Source of the DNA: Rappaport israeli
GTDB taxonomy: Bacteria > Pseudomonadota > Gammaproteobacteria > Cardiobacteriales > Cardiobacteriaceae
Length of the DNA stretch: 64,000 nucleotides
Direction: 5' to 3'
Assembly: GCF_001888055.1 (NCBI RefSeq)
Contig: NZ_LXHZ01000004.1
Coordinates: 119,295 to 183,294, forward strand
Below, piece by piece: positions 42,820-50,507 of this stretch. Positions within the stretch are counted from its first letter, which is position 1; every line of letters starts with the position of its first letter. A program made the translations under genes and the position numbers. The notes beneath the pieces were generated by a model. The model was given only the letters and a program-made list of their open reading frames with translations, was not told the DNA's origin and searched no databases.

Positions 42820-44736
42820 ATGACCGAACCGAACCGAACCGAACCGAACCGAACCGAACCGAACCGAACCGAAATTATACATGGTTTGCAAAATGATTTA
42901 ACTCAAAATAATATCCTAAAACTCAAGGCACTTTTCCCTGAAATATTCTGCGAAAACCAGATTGATTTTGAAAAACTCAAACTCATTTTGGGTACGGAAA
43001 ACCTTTGCGACAGCAACGAACGCTATCAACTCAACTGGGCGGGCAAAACGGCTGCTTACCGCGCCTTGCAAACGCCCACCTTCAACACCCTGATTCCCTG
43101 CCAAGCCGAAAGCGTGAATTTTGACACCACGCAAAACGTGTTTATTGAAGCGGAAAACATGGAAGCCTTGAAAATCCTGCAAAAAGCCTACGCAGGCAGC
43201 GTCAAAATGATTTACATTGACCCGCCCTACAACACAGGCAAAGACAGCTTTATTTATCCCGACAAATTTTCAGAAACCCGCGATGACTACGCCAAACGGG
43301 TGGGCGACAAAGACACAGAAGGCTACCTGAAACGCGATGGGGTGTTTCAAGGCGCATTCCGATTAAACAGCAAAGACAGTGGGCATTATCACAGCAACTG
43401 GCTGAATATGATGTTGCCGCGCCTGCATTTGGCAAAAACGCTTTTGCGCGAAGACGGCGTGATTTTTATCAGCATTGACGATAATGAACAGGCGCAACTG
43501 AAATTGCTTTGTGATGAAGTGTTTGGGGCGGAGAATTTTTTAGTGGAATTTATCCGCAAGACAAAAAGTGTTACTAATGTTGAAAAAACAGGAATTAACA
43601 TTCAACATGAATATTTAATCTGTTATGCAAAAAATAAAGAATTTGCTTATTTGAAAGGTGAAGAAAAAGATTTTTCAAATTATCAAAATCCAGATAATGA
43701 CCCAAATGGCGATTGGACTTCAAGCGATCCAACTGCACCAAGAGATGGCGACCGTTATCCAATTATTAATCCATTTACAGGTAGGGAGGATATTCCACCA
43801 AAGGGACGCGCTTGGTTTTTTTCAAAAGAAAATTTTGAATTATGGGTTAAAACAGGAAAAATTAAATTTAAAAAAACGCATTCAGAAAAAGAACGCGGTT
43901 TTATTTTAAAACGTTACAAAAACGAAATTAAAAATTCTGATGCGATGTTAGATAGTTTGCTCATTGATAATATATATTTGAATCAAGCTGCAACAAAAGA
44001 ACAAGTAAAGCTATTTGAAAATAAAATGTTTGATAGCCCAAAGTCAGTGTCTTTGCTTATTAAAATCATCATGTCTTCTAGCGAAAGTAATGACCTAATC
44101 CTAGACTTCTTTTCCGGCTCCGGCACCACCGCCCACGCGGTCATGCAACTCAATGCCGAAGACGGCGGCAATCGCCGCTATATTTGCGTGCAGTTGCCCG
44201 AAGAAACAGACGAACAATCCGAAGCCCACAAAGCAGGTTACGCCACCATTGCCGAAATTGCCAAAGAACGCATACGCCGCGCAGGAAAACACATTTCAGG
44301 CAGCCTGAAAGAAAATCAAAACGTGGATACAGGTTTCAAAGTGTTCAAACTTGCCCAAAGCGCTTTTAAACAATGGCGGCAGCCTGAAAAATCTGATGCC
44401 GAAAGTTTGGGCGAACAATTGGCATTGTTCCAAAATGTGGTTGATGAAACCGCCAGCGTTGAAAATATGGCGTATGAATTGGCTTTGCGTTTGGGTTTCC
44501 AATTAACGGATGAGTTTGATTTTTCAGGCAGCGTGGTTTGGTTGAACAATCAAGCAGGCACACGCAAAACCGCCCTGTTTTTGCAAACATTCAGCGATGA
44601 ATTGTTGCACGAATGTTTAAAACAATCGCCACAAAAAATCTTTGCCCTAGACCGCGTTTTTAATGGCAATGACGCACTGAAAACCAATGCCTTTTTGCAA
44701 TGCCAAGACGCTGGCGTGCAATTTGAAACTTTATAG
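42820..44736 (+). CDS. mod: Type III restriction-modification DNA methyltransferase (Mod), phase-variable
   Basis: 638 residues in the ON frame. After ATG 42820 (AAAGGATAGAG upstream), ten ACCGA repeats encode TEPNR repeats, then the Mod body. Motif IV is YIDPPYNTGKDSF (residues about 130-142), and the AdoMet motif is ILDFFSGSGTTAHAVMQLN (about 425-443). The order IV before I marks a beta-class N6-adenine methylase. The target-recognition part (residues about 242-425) is much more AT-rich than its flanks. It modifies one strand at a short asymmetric site and forms Mod2Res1-2 with Res. Repeat identity matches that known for Neisseria modD, from memory. Uptake-sequence copies lie inside and at its end. 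Confidence 0.92.
   Translation: MTEPNRTEPNRTEPNRTEIIHGLQNDLTQNNILKLKALFPEIFCENQIDFEKLKLILGTENLCDSNERYQLNWAGKTAAYRALQTPTFNTLIPCQAESVNFDTTQNVFIEAENMEALKILQKAYAGSVKMIYIDPPYNTGKDSFIYPDKFSETRDDYAKRVGDKDTEGYLKRDGVFQGAFRLNSKDSGHYHSNWLNMMLPRLHLAKTLLREDGVIFISIDDNEQAQLKLLCDEVFGAENFLVEFIRKTKSVTNVEKTGINIQHEYLICYAKNKEFAYLKGEEKDFSNYQNPDNDPNGDWTSSDPTAPRDGDRYPIINPFTGREDIPPKGRAWFFSKENFELWVKTGKIKFKKTHSEKERGFILKRYKNEIKNSDAMLDSLLIDNIYLNQAATKEQVKLFENKMFDSPKSVSLLIKIIMSSSESNDLILDFFSGSGTTAHAVMQLNAEDGGNRRYICVQLPEETDEQSEAHKAGYATIAEIAKERIRRAGKHISGSLKENQNVDTGFKVFKLAQSAFKQWRQPEKSDAESLGEQLALFQNVVDETASVENMAYELALRLGFQLTDEFDFSGSVVWLNNQAGTRKTALFLQTFSDELLHECLKQSPQKIFALDRVFNGNDALKTNAFLQCQDAGVQFETL
42823..42872 (+). repeat. Ten ACCGA pentanucleotide repeats within mod
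   Basis: A perfect (ACCGA)10 array of 50 bp beginning at the second codon. Each unit gained or lost shifts the reading frame, so strand slippage can switch mod on or off. At ten copies the frame is open across the entire gene; 7 and 13 copies would also be open. Confidence 0.97.
44298..44309 (+). other. Kingella-type DNA uptake sequence (AGGCAGCCTGAA)
   Basis: Exact 12-mer inside mod, extending to the 15-mer TTCAGGCAGCCTGAA, whose complement carries AGGCTGCCTGAA, the Simonsiella-type dialect. Dialect assignments come from published Neisseriaceae work, from memory. Confidence 0.8.
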
Positions 44737-44746
44737 GCTGCCTGAA
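44735..44746 (+). other. Simonsiella-type DNA uptake sequence (AGGCTGCCTGAA)
   Basis: Exact 12-mer overlapping the last two bases of the mod stop codon. It may act in both uptake and transcript ending, as is common for such sequences. Confidence 0.8.
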
Positions 44747-44763
44747 GGTGCTTTTTTGAGTGG

Positions 44764-44786
44764 TTTGTATTTCATTGAAATACAAA
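44764..44786. promoter_or_regulatory. Perfect palindromic operator upstream of the toxin-antitoxin pair
   Basis: Arms TTTGTATTTCA and TGAAATACAAA (11 bp each) flank one base. A TATAAT box follows at 44793-44798. The layout is typical of DinJ/RelB antitoxins that bind their own promoter through a dyad, and it lies between mod and the antitoxin start at 44832. Confidence 0.75.
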
Positions 44787-44831
44787 TCTGTTTATAATCA
44801 AGCCGTATTTGAACCCAAACAGGAGAACATC

Positions 44832-45113
44832 ATGAGCGGTGCATACAGTTTTCGTGTCCCAGAAGACATTAAAAATCAAGCATTTGAAGTGATTAAAAAT
44901 TACGGCTTAACCCCTACCCAAGCCATCAATATGTTTTTGCGTGAAATTGCGCTTACCCACACCATTCCTTTGCGTTTGGATTATCAGCCCAAACCTGAAA
45001 CCATTGCCGCAATGCAAGCCGTTAATCGGGGCGAAGTGGAAATGCTTGCTGTGGATACGGTTGATGAAGCCATTGTTTTGATGCAAAAAATGGCGCAGGA
45101 AACCAAGCGATGA
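44832..45113 (+). CDS. dinJ: RelB/DinJ-family antitoxin
   Basis: 93 residues. An N-terminal ribbon-helix-helix (YSFRVPEDIKNQAFEVIKNY, GLTPTQAINMFLREIA) for DNA binding, then the toxin-binding C-terminal part with REALTHTIPLRLDY and PKPETIAAMQAVN. ATG 44832 has AGGAGAAC upstream. Ends overlap the toxin by four bases (ATGA). The palindromic operator at 44764-44786 fits autoregulation. Sits inside the mod-res operon. Confidence 0.88.
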   Translation: MSGAYSFRVPEDIKNQAFEVIKNYGLTPTQAINMFLREIALTHTIPLRLDYQPKPETIAAMQAVNRGEVEMLAVDTVDEAIVLMQKMAQETKR

Positions 45114-45376
45114 GATTGGCAATCAGCAAAGAATACAAACGTGATTTACGCAAAATCGCCCCCGAAATATTAAGCAGTGCGGAATTTGCCGAAGTTTTGC
45201 ATTGTTTGCACGGTGAAAAGCCTTTGCCTGCCCAATATCGCGACCACGCTTTAACGGGCAATTGGCAGGGTTTTCGCGATTGTCATATTAAAAATGATTT
45301 GGTGCTGATTTACAAAATTGAAGCAGAACAATTGATTTTGGTGCGCTTGGGGAGTCATTCAGAATTATTTGGATAA
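45110..45376 (+). CDS. yafQ: YafQ/RelE-family mRNA interferase toxin
   Basis: 88 residues. LAISKEYKRDLRKI, LPAQYRDHALTGNWQGFRDCHIKNDLVLIYKIE and LILVRLGSHSELF match YafQ: the conserved H of DHAL, the RDCHI region and the C-terminal SHSELF. Toxins of this family cleave mRNA on the ribosome and are neutralised by the overlapping DinJ-like antitoxin. Five bases separate it from res, so res transcription may depend partly on this pair's promoter. Confidence 0.88.
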   Translation: MRLAISKEYKRDLRKIAPEILSSAEFAEVLHCLHGEKPLPAQYRDHALTGNWQGFRDCHIKNDLVLIYKIEAEQLILVRLGSHSELFG

Positions 45377-45381
45377 AAACC

Positions 45382-47983
45382 ATGCAATTGAAATTTGAAC
45401 ATTTGGCTTATCAAAAAGATGCCATTTCCGCCATTGTGAATCTTTTTCAAGGCGAACCCAATCACACACAATCATTTGAATTAACCGCAAATGGCGGCAG
45501 CCCGATTGTGGCAAACCGTTTGGATTTAAACCACGATGAAATCCAAAAAAATTTGAAAGCGGTGCAAAATCGTTTCAGGCAGCCTGAAACCCAATTGGGG
45601 CAATACGGCTTGAATTTTACCGTTGAAATGGAAACGGGAACGGGCAAAACCTATGTCTATTTGCGGACGATTTTTGAATTGAATCAGCAATATGGTTGGC
45701 GCAAATTTGTGATTGTCGTGCCGAGCGTGGCGATTCGTGAAGGCGTGTTGCAAAGCATACGCGCCACCAAAACGCATTTTGAAACCGAGTTTAACAAACC
45801 CATTGTTCATGCCGATATTTACCGCAGTGAGCGTTTGAATGCTTTACGCCATTTTGCTCAAAGTTCGCATATTGAAATTTTGATTATGAATATTGATGCG
45901 TTTAAAAAAGAAGACAATGTGATTAAGCGCATGAATGAAAGTGGCGAAATACCGATTCAAAACATCAGCCAAACACGCCCGATTGTGTTGATTGACGAAC
46001 CGCAAAATATGGAAACGGATTTGGCAAAACAGGCAATTGATGCGCTCAATCCTTTGTTTGTGTTGCGTTATTCTGCCACACACAAACAGCCGTATCACAA
46101 GGTTTATAGCCTGAATCCGATTGAAGCCTACAATCAGAAATTGGTCAAACAAATTGAAGTGAAATCGGTTTTGGCAAAAAAACGATGTCAATGGTGCGTA
46201 TGTGGCGTTGAAAGAATTTGTGTCGAGCAAACGCAAATTGACCGCCAAAGTGGAAATCCATTCTCAAAATCAAAAAGAAACCAAAAAGAAAACGGTTTCG
46301 GTGGTTTCGGGCGATGATTTGTTTGATAAATCGGGCAATCATGAAATGTATCGGCATGGTTTCATCATCAATGATTTGGACGCTGAAAACGGCACGCTGG
46401 CATTGTCCAACGGCACGGTTTTGACTTTGGGAGAAGACCAAGATGTGATTCGTGATGAAATCATGAAAAACCAAATGGCGGCAACCATTAAAGAACATTT
46501 GCAAAAAGAAAAACGTTTAAATCCACGCGGCATTAAAGTTTTGTCTTTGTTTTTTATTGATAAAGTGGCGAATTACCGAAACGGTGGCAAATTTGCCCAA
46601 TGGTTTGAAGAAATTTACCAACAAGAAGCGAGACAAAGCGCGGACGGTGTGCATGACGGCTATTTTTCGCAAGACAAAGACACAAGCGGTAAAACCAAAG
46701 CCGATGACGATACTTATGCTTTGATTATGAAAGATAAGGAAAAATTGTTGTCGTTTGATTCGCCTTTGCGTTTTATTTTTTCGCATTCTGCTTTAAAAGA
46801 AGGTTGGGATAATCCGAATGTGTTTCAGATTTGTACGCTCAATGAAACCCAATCGCCGATTAAAAAACGGCAGGAAATCGGGCGCGGTTTGCGTTTGGCG
46901 GTGAATCAGCAGGGCGAACGTGTGCGTGATGACAGCGTGAATATTTTGACCGTGATTCCCAATGAAAGTTACGAAAGTTTTGCTGCCAATTTGCAACAAG
47001 AATATGAAAATGAATGCGGCATCAAATTCAGCAATGGCGGTGCGAAAAATGCCAATCAGCGCAAACGGCAAACTTTCCGCAAAGGTTTTACGCTTGACCC
47101 TGTGTTTTTGGCAATTTGGCAGAAATTGCTGCATAAAACACGCTATGCGGTGCAATTTTCGCGTGATGATTTGATTCAGGCTGCCTGTAAATTGGTGCAA
47201 AATATGCCTGCGATTCATAAGCTGCAAATTGTGATGCAAAAAGCCAAAATCAATCAAAGCCAAACCGATGGCATTTGGGGCGAACAAACCCATGCTCAAA
47301 CCCTACAAGTGGAAAATACCGATTGGGTAATCCCTGATGTTTTATTGGCTATCCAAAAGAAAACCAAATTGACGCGCCAAAGCATTTTTGAAATTTTGCA
47401 ACAATCGGGTCGGATTGGCGAGATTGCCCATAATCCGCAGCGTTTTATTGATTTGGCAAGCGAAAAGATTTTGTTGGCATTAAATGGTTTGATGGTTGAA
47501 GGGATTGAATATTTCAGGCTGCCTGAAAACAGCGATTTAGCGTATCGGCAAAGTTTGTTGCAATGGGAAAATTTGGCACAAAATGGCACGGAATTTTTCA
47601 TCAATGCACATACTTTTTCCGTTCAAAATCAGGATAAAACCATTTTTGCCGATTACATCAACTTGGATTCGCAAACCGAACACGATTTTGCACGGGATTG
47701 TGAAAATCACGAAGATGTGGCTTTGTATTTCAAATTGCCCTCTTGGTTTAAAGTGCCTACGCCAATTGGCAATTACAATCCCGATTGGGCTGTGGTGATG
47801 AAAAACCGTGAGCGCGTTTATTTTGTGGCGGAAACGAAAAACACGGGCAAGGGGATTCAGGATGGTGTGGATTTAGACAAATTGTCTTTGCCAGAACAGC
47901 AAAAAATTGAATGCGCCCAAACGCATTTTGATTTATTTGATGAGGTGGATTATCGGGTGGTGGAGAAATTGGCGGAGTTATAA
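45382..47983 (+). CDS. res: Type III restriction endonuclease subunit (Res), frameshifted
   Basis: 866 residues after repair. Superfamily 2 helicase motif I is METGTGKTYVYLRTI (residues about 85-95), motif II is VLIDEPQNME (about 205-215), motif VI is QEIGRGLRLAVN, and a C-terminal PD-(D/E)XK nuclease has NYNPDWAVVMKN with VAETKN. The frame breaks in the A run at 46176-46182: seven A, where six gives LAKNDVNGAYVALKEFV. The change may be a true null or an error like the others in this window. Uptake sequences lie at 45577 and 47516. Terminated at 47967-48000. Confidence 0.92.
45577..45588 (+). other. Kingella-type DNA uptake sequence in res
   Basis: Exact AGGCAGCCTGAA within TTTCAGGCAGCCTGAAA. 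It is the second perfect copy in the island. Confidence 0.8.
47516..47527 (+). other. Simonsiella-type DNA uptake sequence in res
   Basis: Exact AGGCTGCCTGAA inside TTTCAGGCTGCCTGAAA. A near copy (AGGCTGCCTGTA) lies at 47178-47189. Confidence 0.8.
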
Positions 47984-48000
47984 GTGTAATTCCGCCAATT
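47967..48000. terminator. Hairpin at the end of res
   Basis: The arms AATTGGCGGA (47967-47976, inside the end of res) and TCCGCCAATT (47991-48000) pair perfectly. A short T-tract on either side is weak, so efficiency is uncertain. Confidence 0.6.
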
Positions 48001-48028
48001 TCCCTAAAATTTGAGGTAGAGTTTGCAA

Positions 48029-48703
48029 TTAGAAAATCGCGCCCTCGATTTGGCAGCTGTTTTTCTCTTTGCAGGCGATGGAATTTTGATAATTCAATAC
48101 TTTTTCCAGTGCCGCATAAGAATTTGCCAAGCGTTGATTCAAACCTGCGAAGCCTTCTGCGCCGAGACTTTCGTCAATCGAGCGGCGCAATTGTTCTTCA
48201 AAGGCGGCATCCACTGTGCTGCGTACAATCGGGTTGAACGTATTGTCCATTTTACCTACTGCTTCCAAATGCCGCACGTCGATGCCGCAGTCGGCAAAGG
48301 CTTTTTGGGCGAATTGTTCGCCGGTGGCGATGGTGCGCGGCAGACTGTTGGTATAGACCAAGACCGCTTCCGGGCGGCATTCGCCTTGTTTGATGAGTCC
48401 GGCAACATCAAGCCAATGTCCCAAATATTCGGCGAATATTCCTTCTAATTGCGCGCCCTTAGGCGTGAGATGTCCGCCCTCGGTCGTCCACGTCGGCCAT
48501 GTCTGCGGCGTGGCTTCGGCGAGCGCGCTGCCATAGCCGATTAAGGGCGCACGAATGCCGTGGCGGCTGAAAAAGACCACTTTTTCCAAGGTGTAATCGC
48601 TGGGAGCAAGCGTTGTTTGATTATTGCTATTGCCGATGCTGCTGCAAGCACTTAAGAGTGCCGCGCTGACTGCCATGCTTAAACTCAGTCCGATTGCCTT
48701 CAT
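48029..48703 (-). pseudogene. agp: Glucose-1-phosphatase / histidine acid phosphatase, 3'-truncated
   Basis: 224 residues of what should be about 410. Lipoprotein signal (SAALLSAC lipobox), then the catalytic RHGIRAP motif (VFFSRHGIRAPLIGYGSAL), NSLPRTIATGEQFAQKAF and LNYQNSIACKEKNSCQIEG, colinear with E. coli Agp to about residue 240. The rest, including the HD catalytic pair, is absent, and the frame ends in DNA of the restriction island boundary. ATG 48703 has AGAGA upstream. Real truncation is likely; the activity is probably lost. Confidence 0.85.
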
Positions 48704-48726
48704 TCTGTTCTCTCTAAGCGCGGCAC

Positions 48727-48738
48727 ATGCCGTCTGAA
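48727..48738 (+). other. Neisseria-type DNA uptake sequence (ATGCCGTCTGAA)
   Basis: Exact 12-mer of the Neisseria meningitidis/gonorrhoeae dialect, just upstream of the phosphatase gene. It differs from the dialect found in the restriction island, so this flank could come from a different donor. Confidence 0.85.
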
Positions 48739-48755
48739 AAAGTTTACGCTTTGTA

Positions 48756-48844
48756 TAGTACCTTAACTTCAAAATGAGACTTAGAGATACACATTTTGTC
48801 AGGAGAAGCGCTTAGAATAATCTCATTTTGAAGTTAAGAGACTA
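48756..48844. mobile_element. 89-bp MITE-like element with 26-bp terminal inverted repeats
   Basis: It is flanked by TA (48754-48755 and 48845-48846). The TA-anchored ends read TATAGT and then CTTAACTTCAAAATGAGA on both arms, 24 of 26 positions matching when aligned. No coding capacity. Its ends have the same TATAGT start and length as the Correia-like elements, but the inner sequence is different, so it is a second family. Confidence 0.75.
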
Positions 48845-48846
48845 TA

Positions 48847-49229
48847 ATCATCGGCTTCAAGGAAAAGATAAAAAATAGCGCTAATTCTTTTTTCTTATCG
48901 CCGCTAATACTTTGATTTGTTTGTTTTTGCAGAAAATAGAAAATTTTTTGAGCATTTCTGTTTGTATTTGTATATTGACAAGACTATAATTCAAAACCTA
49001 AAGGTTTTTTAACAAAGTCGCGCCGCATGATGCCGATTGTGATGAAAACGCCGCATGATGTTGCCGCTGCTGATTTCATCAAAATTTCCTTACTGGTTGA
49101 AACCCTTTAGGGAGGATAATCTTGTGGGAGAGGTGTAACCTCTTCCAATTCAGGGCAACACGTAGAGCGACGCTTTATGTGTCGCTCTGTGTGTTGAAAC
49201 ATGACCTGCTAAAGCAGAAAGGAGTATTT
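48847..49229 (+). promoter_or_regulatory. Structured leader and upstream region of the PTS operon
   Basis: No gene fits here. Two 12-bp direct repeats (CGCCGCATGATG at 49021-49032 and 49049-49060) could bind a regulator. The 5' leader then has three hairpins: GGAGAGGT/ACCTCTTCC (49127-49146), AGAGCGAC/GTCGCTCT (49164-49188), and CTGC/GCAG just before the ribosome site. No riboswitch class I recognise matches. Confidence 0.5.
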
Positions 49230-50507
49230 GTGAAGCCACATCTTTTAGCCGAGCGCATCGCCGAGCATAAGCGGAGCGGCAAAGGCGGCATCACTTCCGT
49301 ATGTAGTGCTTTGCCGGCGGTGTTGCGCGCTGCCGCCGCCTCCGCCAAAGCCCATGATGCCGTTCTCTTAATCGAATCCACATCCAATCAAGTCGATCAA
49401 TTCGGCGGTTATACGGGTTTGACCCCTGCGCAATTTATCGCCCAAACGCGGCAATTGATTGCCGACTGCGGTTTTCCTTTGGAAAAACTGGTTTTTGGCG
49501 GCGACCATCTCGGGCCGAATGCTTGGCAGCACGAAACGGCGGCAGAAGCGATGCACAAGGCGGAAGAATTGCTGCGCCAATACGCGGCGGCAGGTTTTCA
49601 GAAAATCCATTTGGATTGCAGTATGAGCTGCGCCGACGACCCTGTGCCGTTGGACGATTTGACCGTTGCCACCCGCGCCGCGCGTTTGTGCAAAATTGCC
49701 GAAGCCGCCGCGCCGAATCAGGATATTGTCTATATCGTAGGCACGGAAGTGCCGGTGCCGGGCGGTGCGCAGGAAGATATCGAGGGCATTACGCCGACTT
49801 CCGCCGCTGCTGCGGCAAAAACCTTGGCGGTGCATCAGGAAGTCTTTGCACAGGAAGGTTTAAGCGCGGTTTGGCCGCGCGTTATCGGTTTGGTGGTGCA
49901 GCCCGGTGTGGAATTCGATCATCTGCAAGTGGTGGATTATGTATCTGAAAAAGCGCGTGAATTGGTCGCTTTGGCGGAGACTTTCCCCCATGCGGTTTTT
50001 GAAGCGCATTCCACCGATTACCAAACTCGCCATCATCTCGCCCAATTGGTGCGCGATCATTTTGCGATTTTAAAAGTCGGGCCGGCGCTGACTTTCGCTT
50101 ATCGCGAAGCCCTGTATGCGCTTAACCGCGCCTTGCTGGCGGTTTATCCCGATGCGGGTGTCGATGTGGCGGCGGTCATGGAAGCCACGATGCTGGCCGA
50201 GCCTTCGCGTTGGCAGAAATATTATCACGGCGATGCGCAGCAGCAGGCATTGCTGCGCGTTTACAGTCTGTCCGACCGTATGCGTTATTACTGGCCGCAG
50301 GCGGCGGTGCAGGCGGAAATTGCCAAATTCCATCAAGCCTTTGACCAAGCCGATCTGCCTTACGGCGTTTTGCATCAATATCTGCCGCAGGCGGTAGAAG
50401 TCTGCCACAATCGCGGCGAAGCCTTCAGTGCCGCCAATTTGATTGAGCAGCATATCCGCTTTGCTCTCGAGCCCTATTATTCAGCCACAGACGGAGCAGG
50501 CGCATGA
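49230..50507 (+). CDS. kbaZ: D-tagatose-1,6-bisphosphate aldolase subunit, KbaZ/GatZ family
   Basis: 425 residues, the family length. The N-terminal AERIAEHKRSGKGGITSVCSALPAVLRAAA and VLLIESTSNQVDQFGGYTG, then FGGDHLGPNAWQ, HLDCSMSCADDP, VYIVGTEVPVPGG, KVGPALTFAYREALYAL and LSDRMRYYWP are the KbaZ/GatZ blocks. In E. coli it supports the class II aldolase KbaY/GatY in the galactosamine or galactitol pathway. GTG 49230 was chosen because of AAAGGAG upstream. The stop overlaps agaS (ATGA), suggesting coupling. No KbaY gene is present in the window. Confidence 0.9.
   Translation: MKPHLLAERIAEHKRSGKGGITSVCSALPAVLRAAAASAKAHDAVLLIESTSNQVDQFGGYTGLTPAQFIAQTRQLIADCGFPLEKLVFGGDHLGPNAWQHETAAEAMHKAEELLRQYAAAGFQKIHLDCSMSCADDPVPLDDLTVATRAARLCKIAEAAAPNQDIVYIVGTEVPVPGGAQEDIEGITPTSAAAAAKTLAVHQEVFAQEGLSAVWPRVIGLVVQPGVEFDHLQVVDYVSEKARELVALAETFPHAVFEAHSTDYQTRHHLAQLVRDHFAILKVGPALTFAYREALYALNRALLAVYPDAGVDVAAVMEATMLAEPSRWQKYYHGDAQQQALLRVYSLSDRMRYYWPQAAVQAEIAKFHQAFDQADLPYGVLHQYLPQAVEVCHNRGEAFSAANLIEQHIRFALEPYYSATDGAGA

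Noticed and set aside
44735-44760. Terminator between mod and the antitoxin
   Set aside because: The uptake-sequence copy is not paired with an inverted copy here, and the T-run follows without a stem, so termination is not supported.
45110-45376. HigB/ParE-type toxin instead of YafQ
   Set aside because: The conserved DHAL, RDCHI and C-terminal SHSELF pattern and the DinJ-like partner fit YafQ better.
48980-49000. Consensus promoter TTGACA...TATAAT in the PTS upstream region
   Set aside because: The two boxes lie only a few bases apart, far from the 16-18 bp needed.
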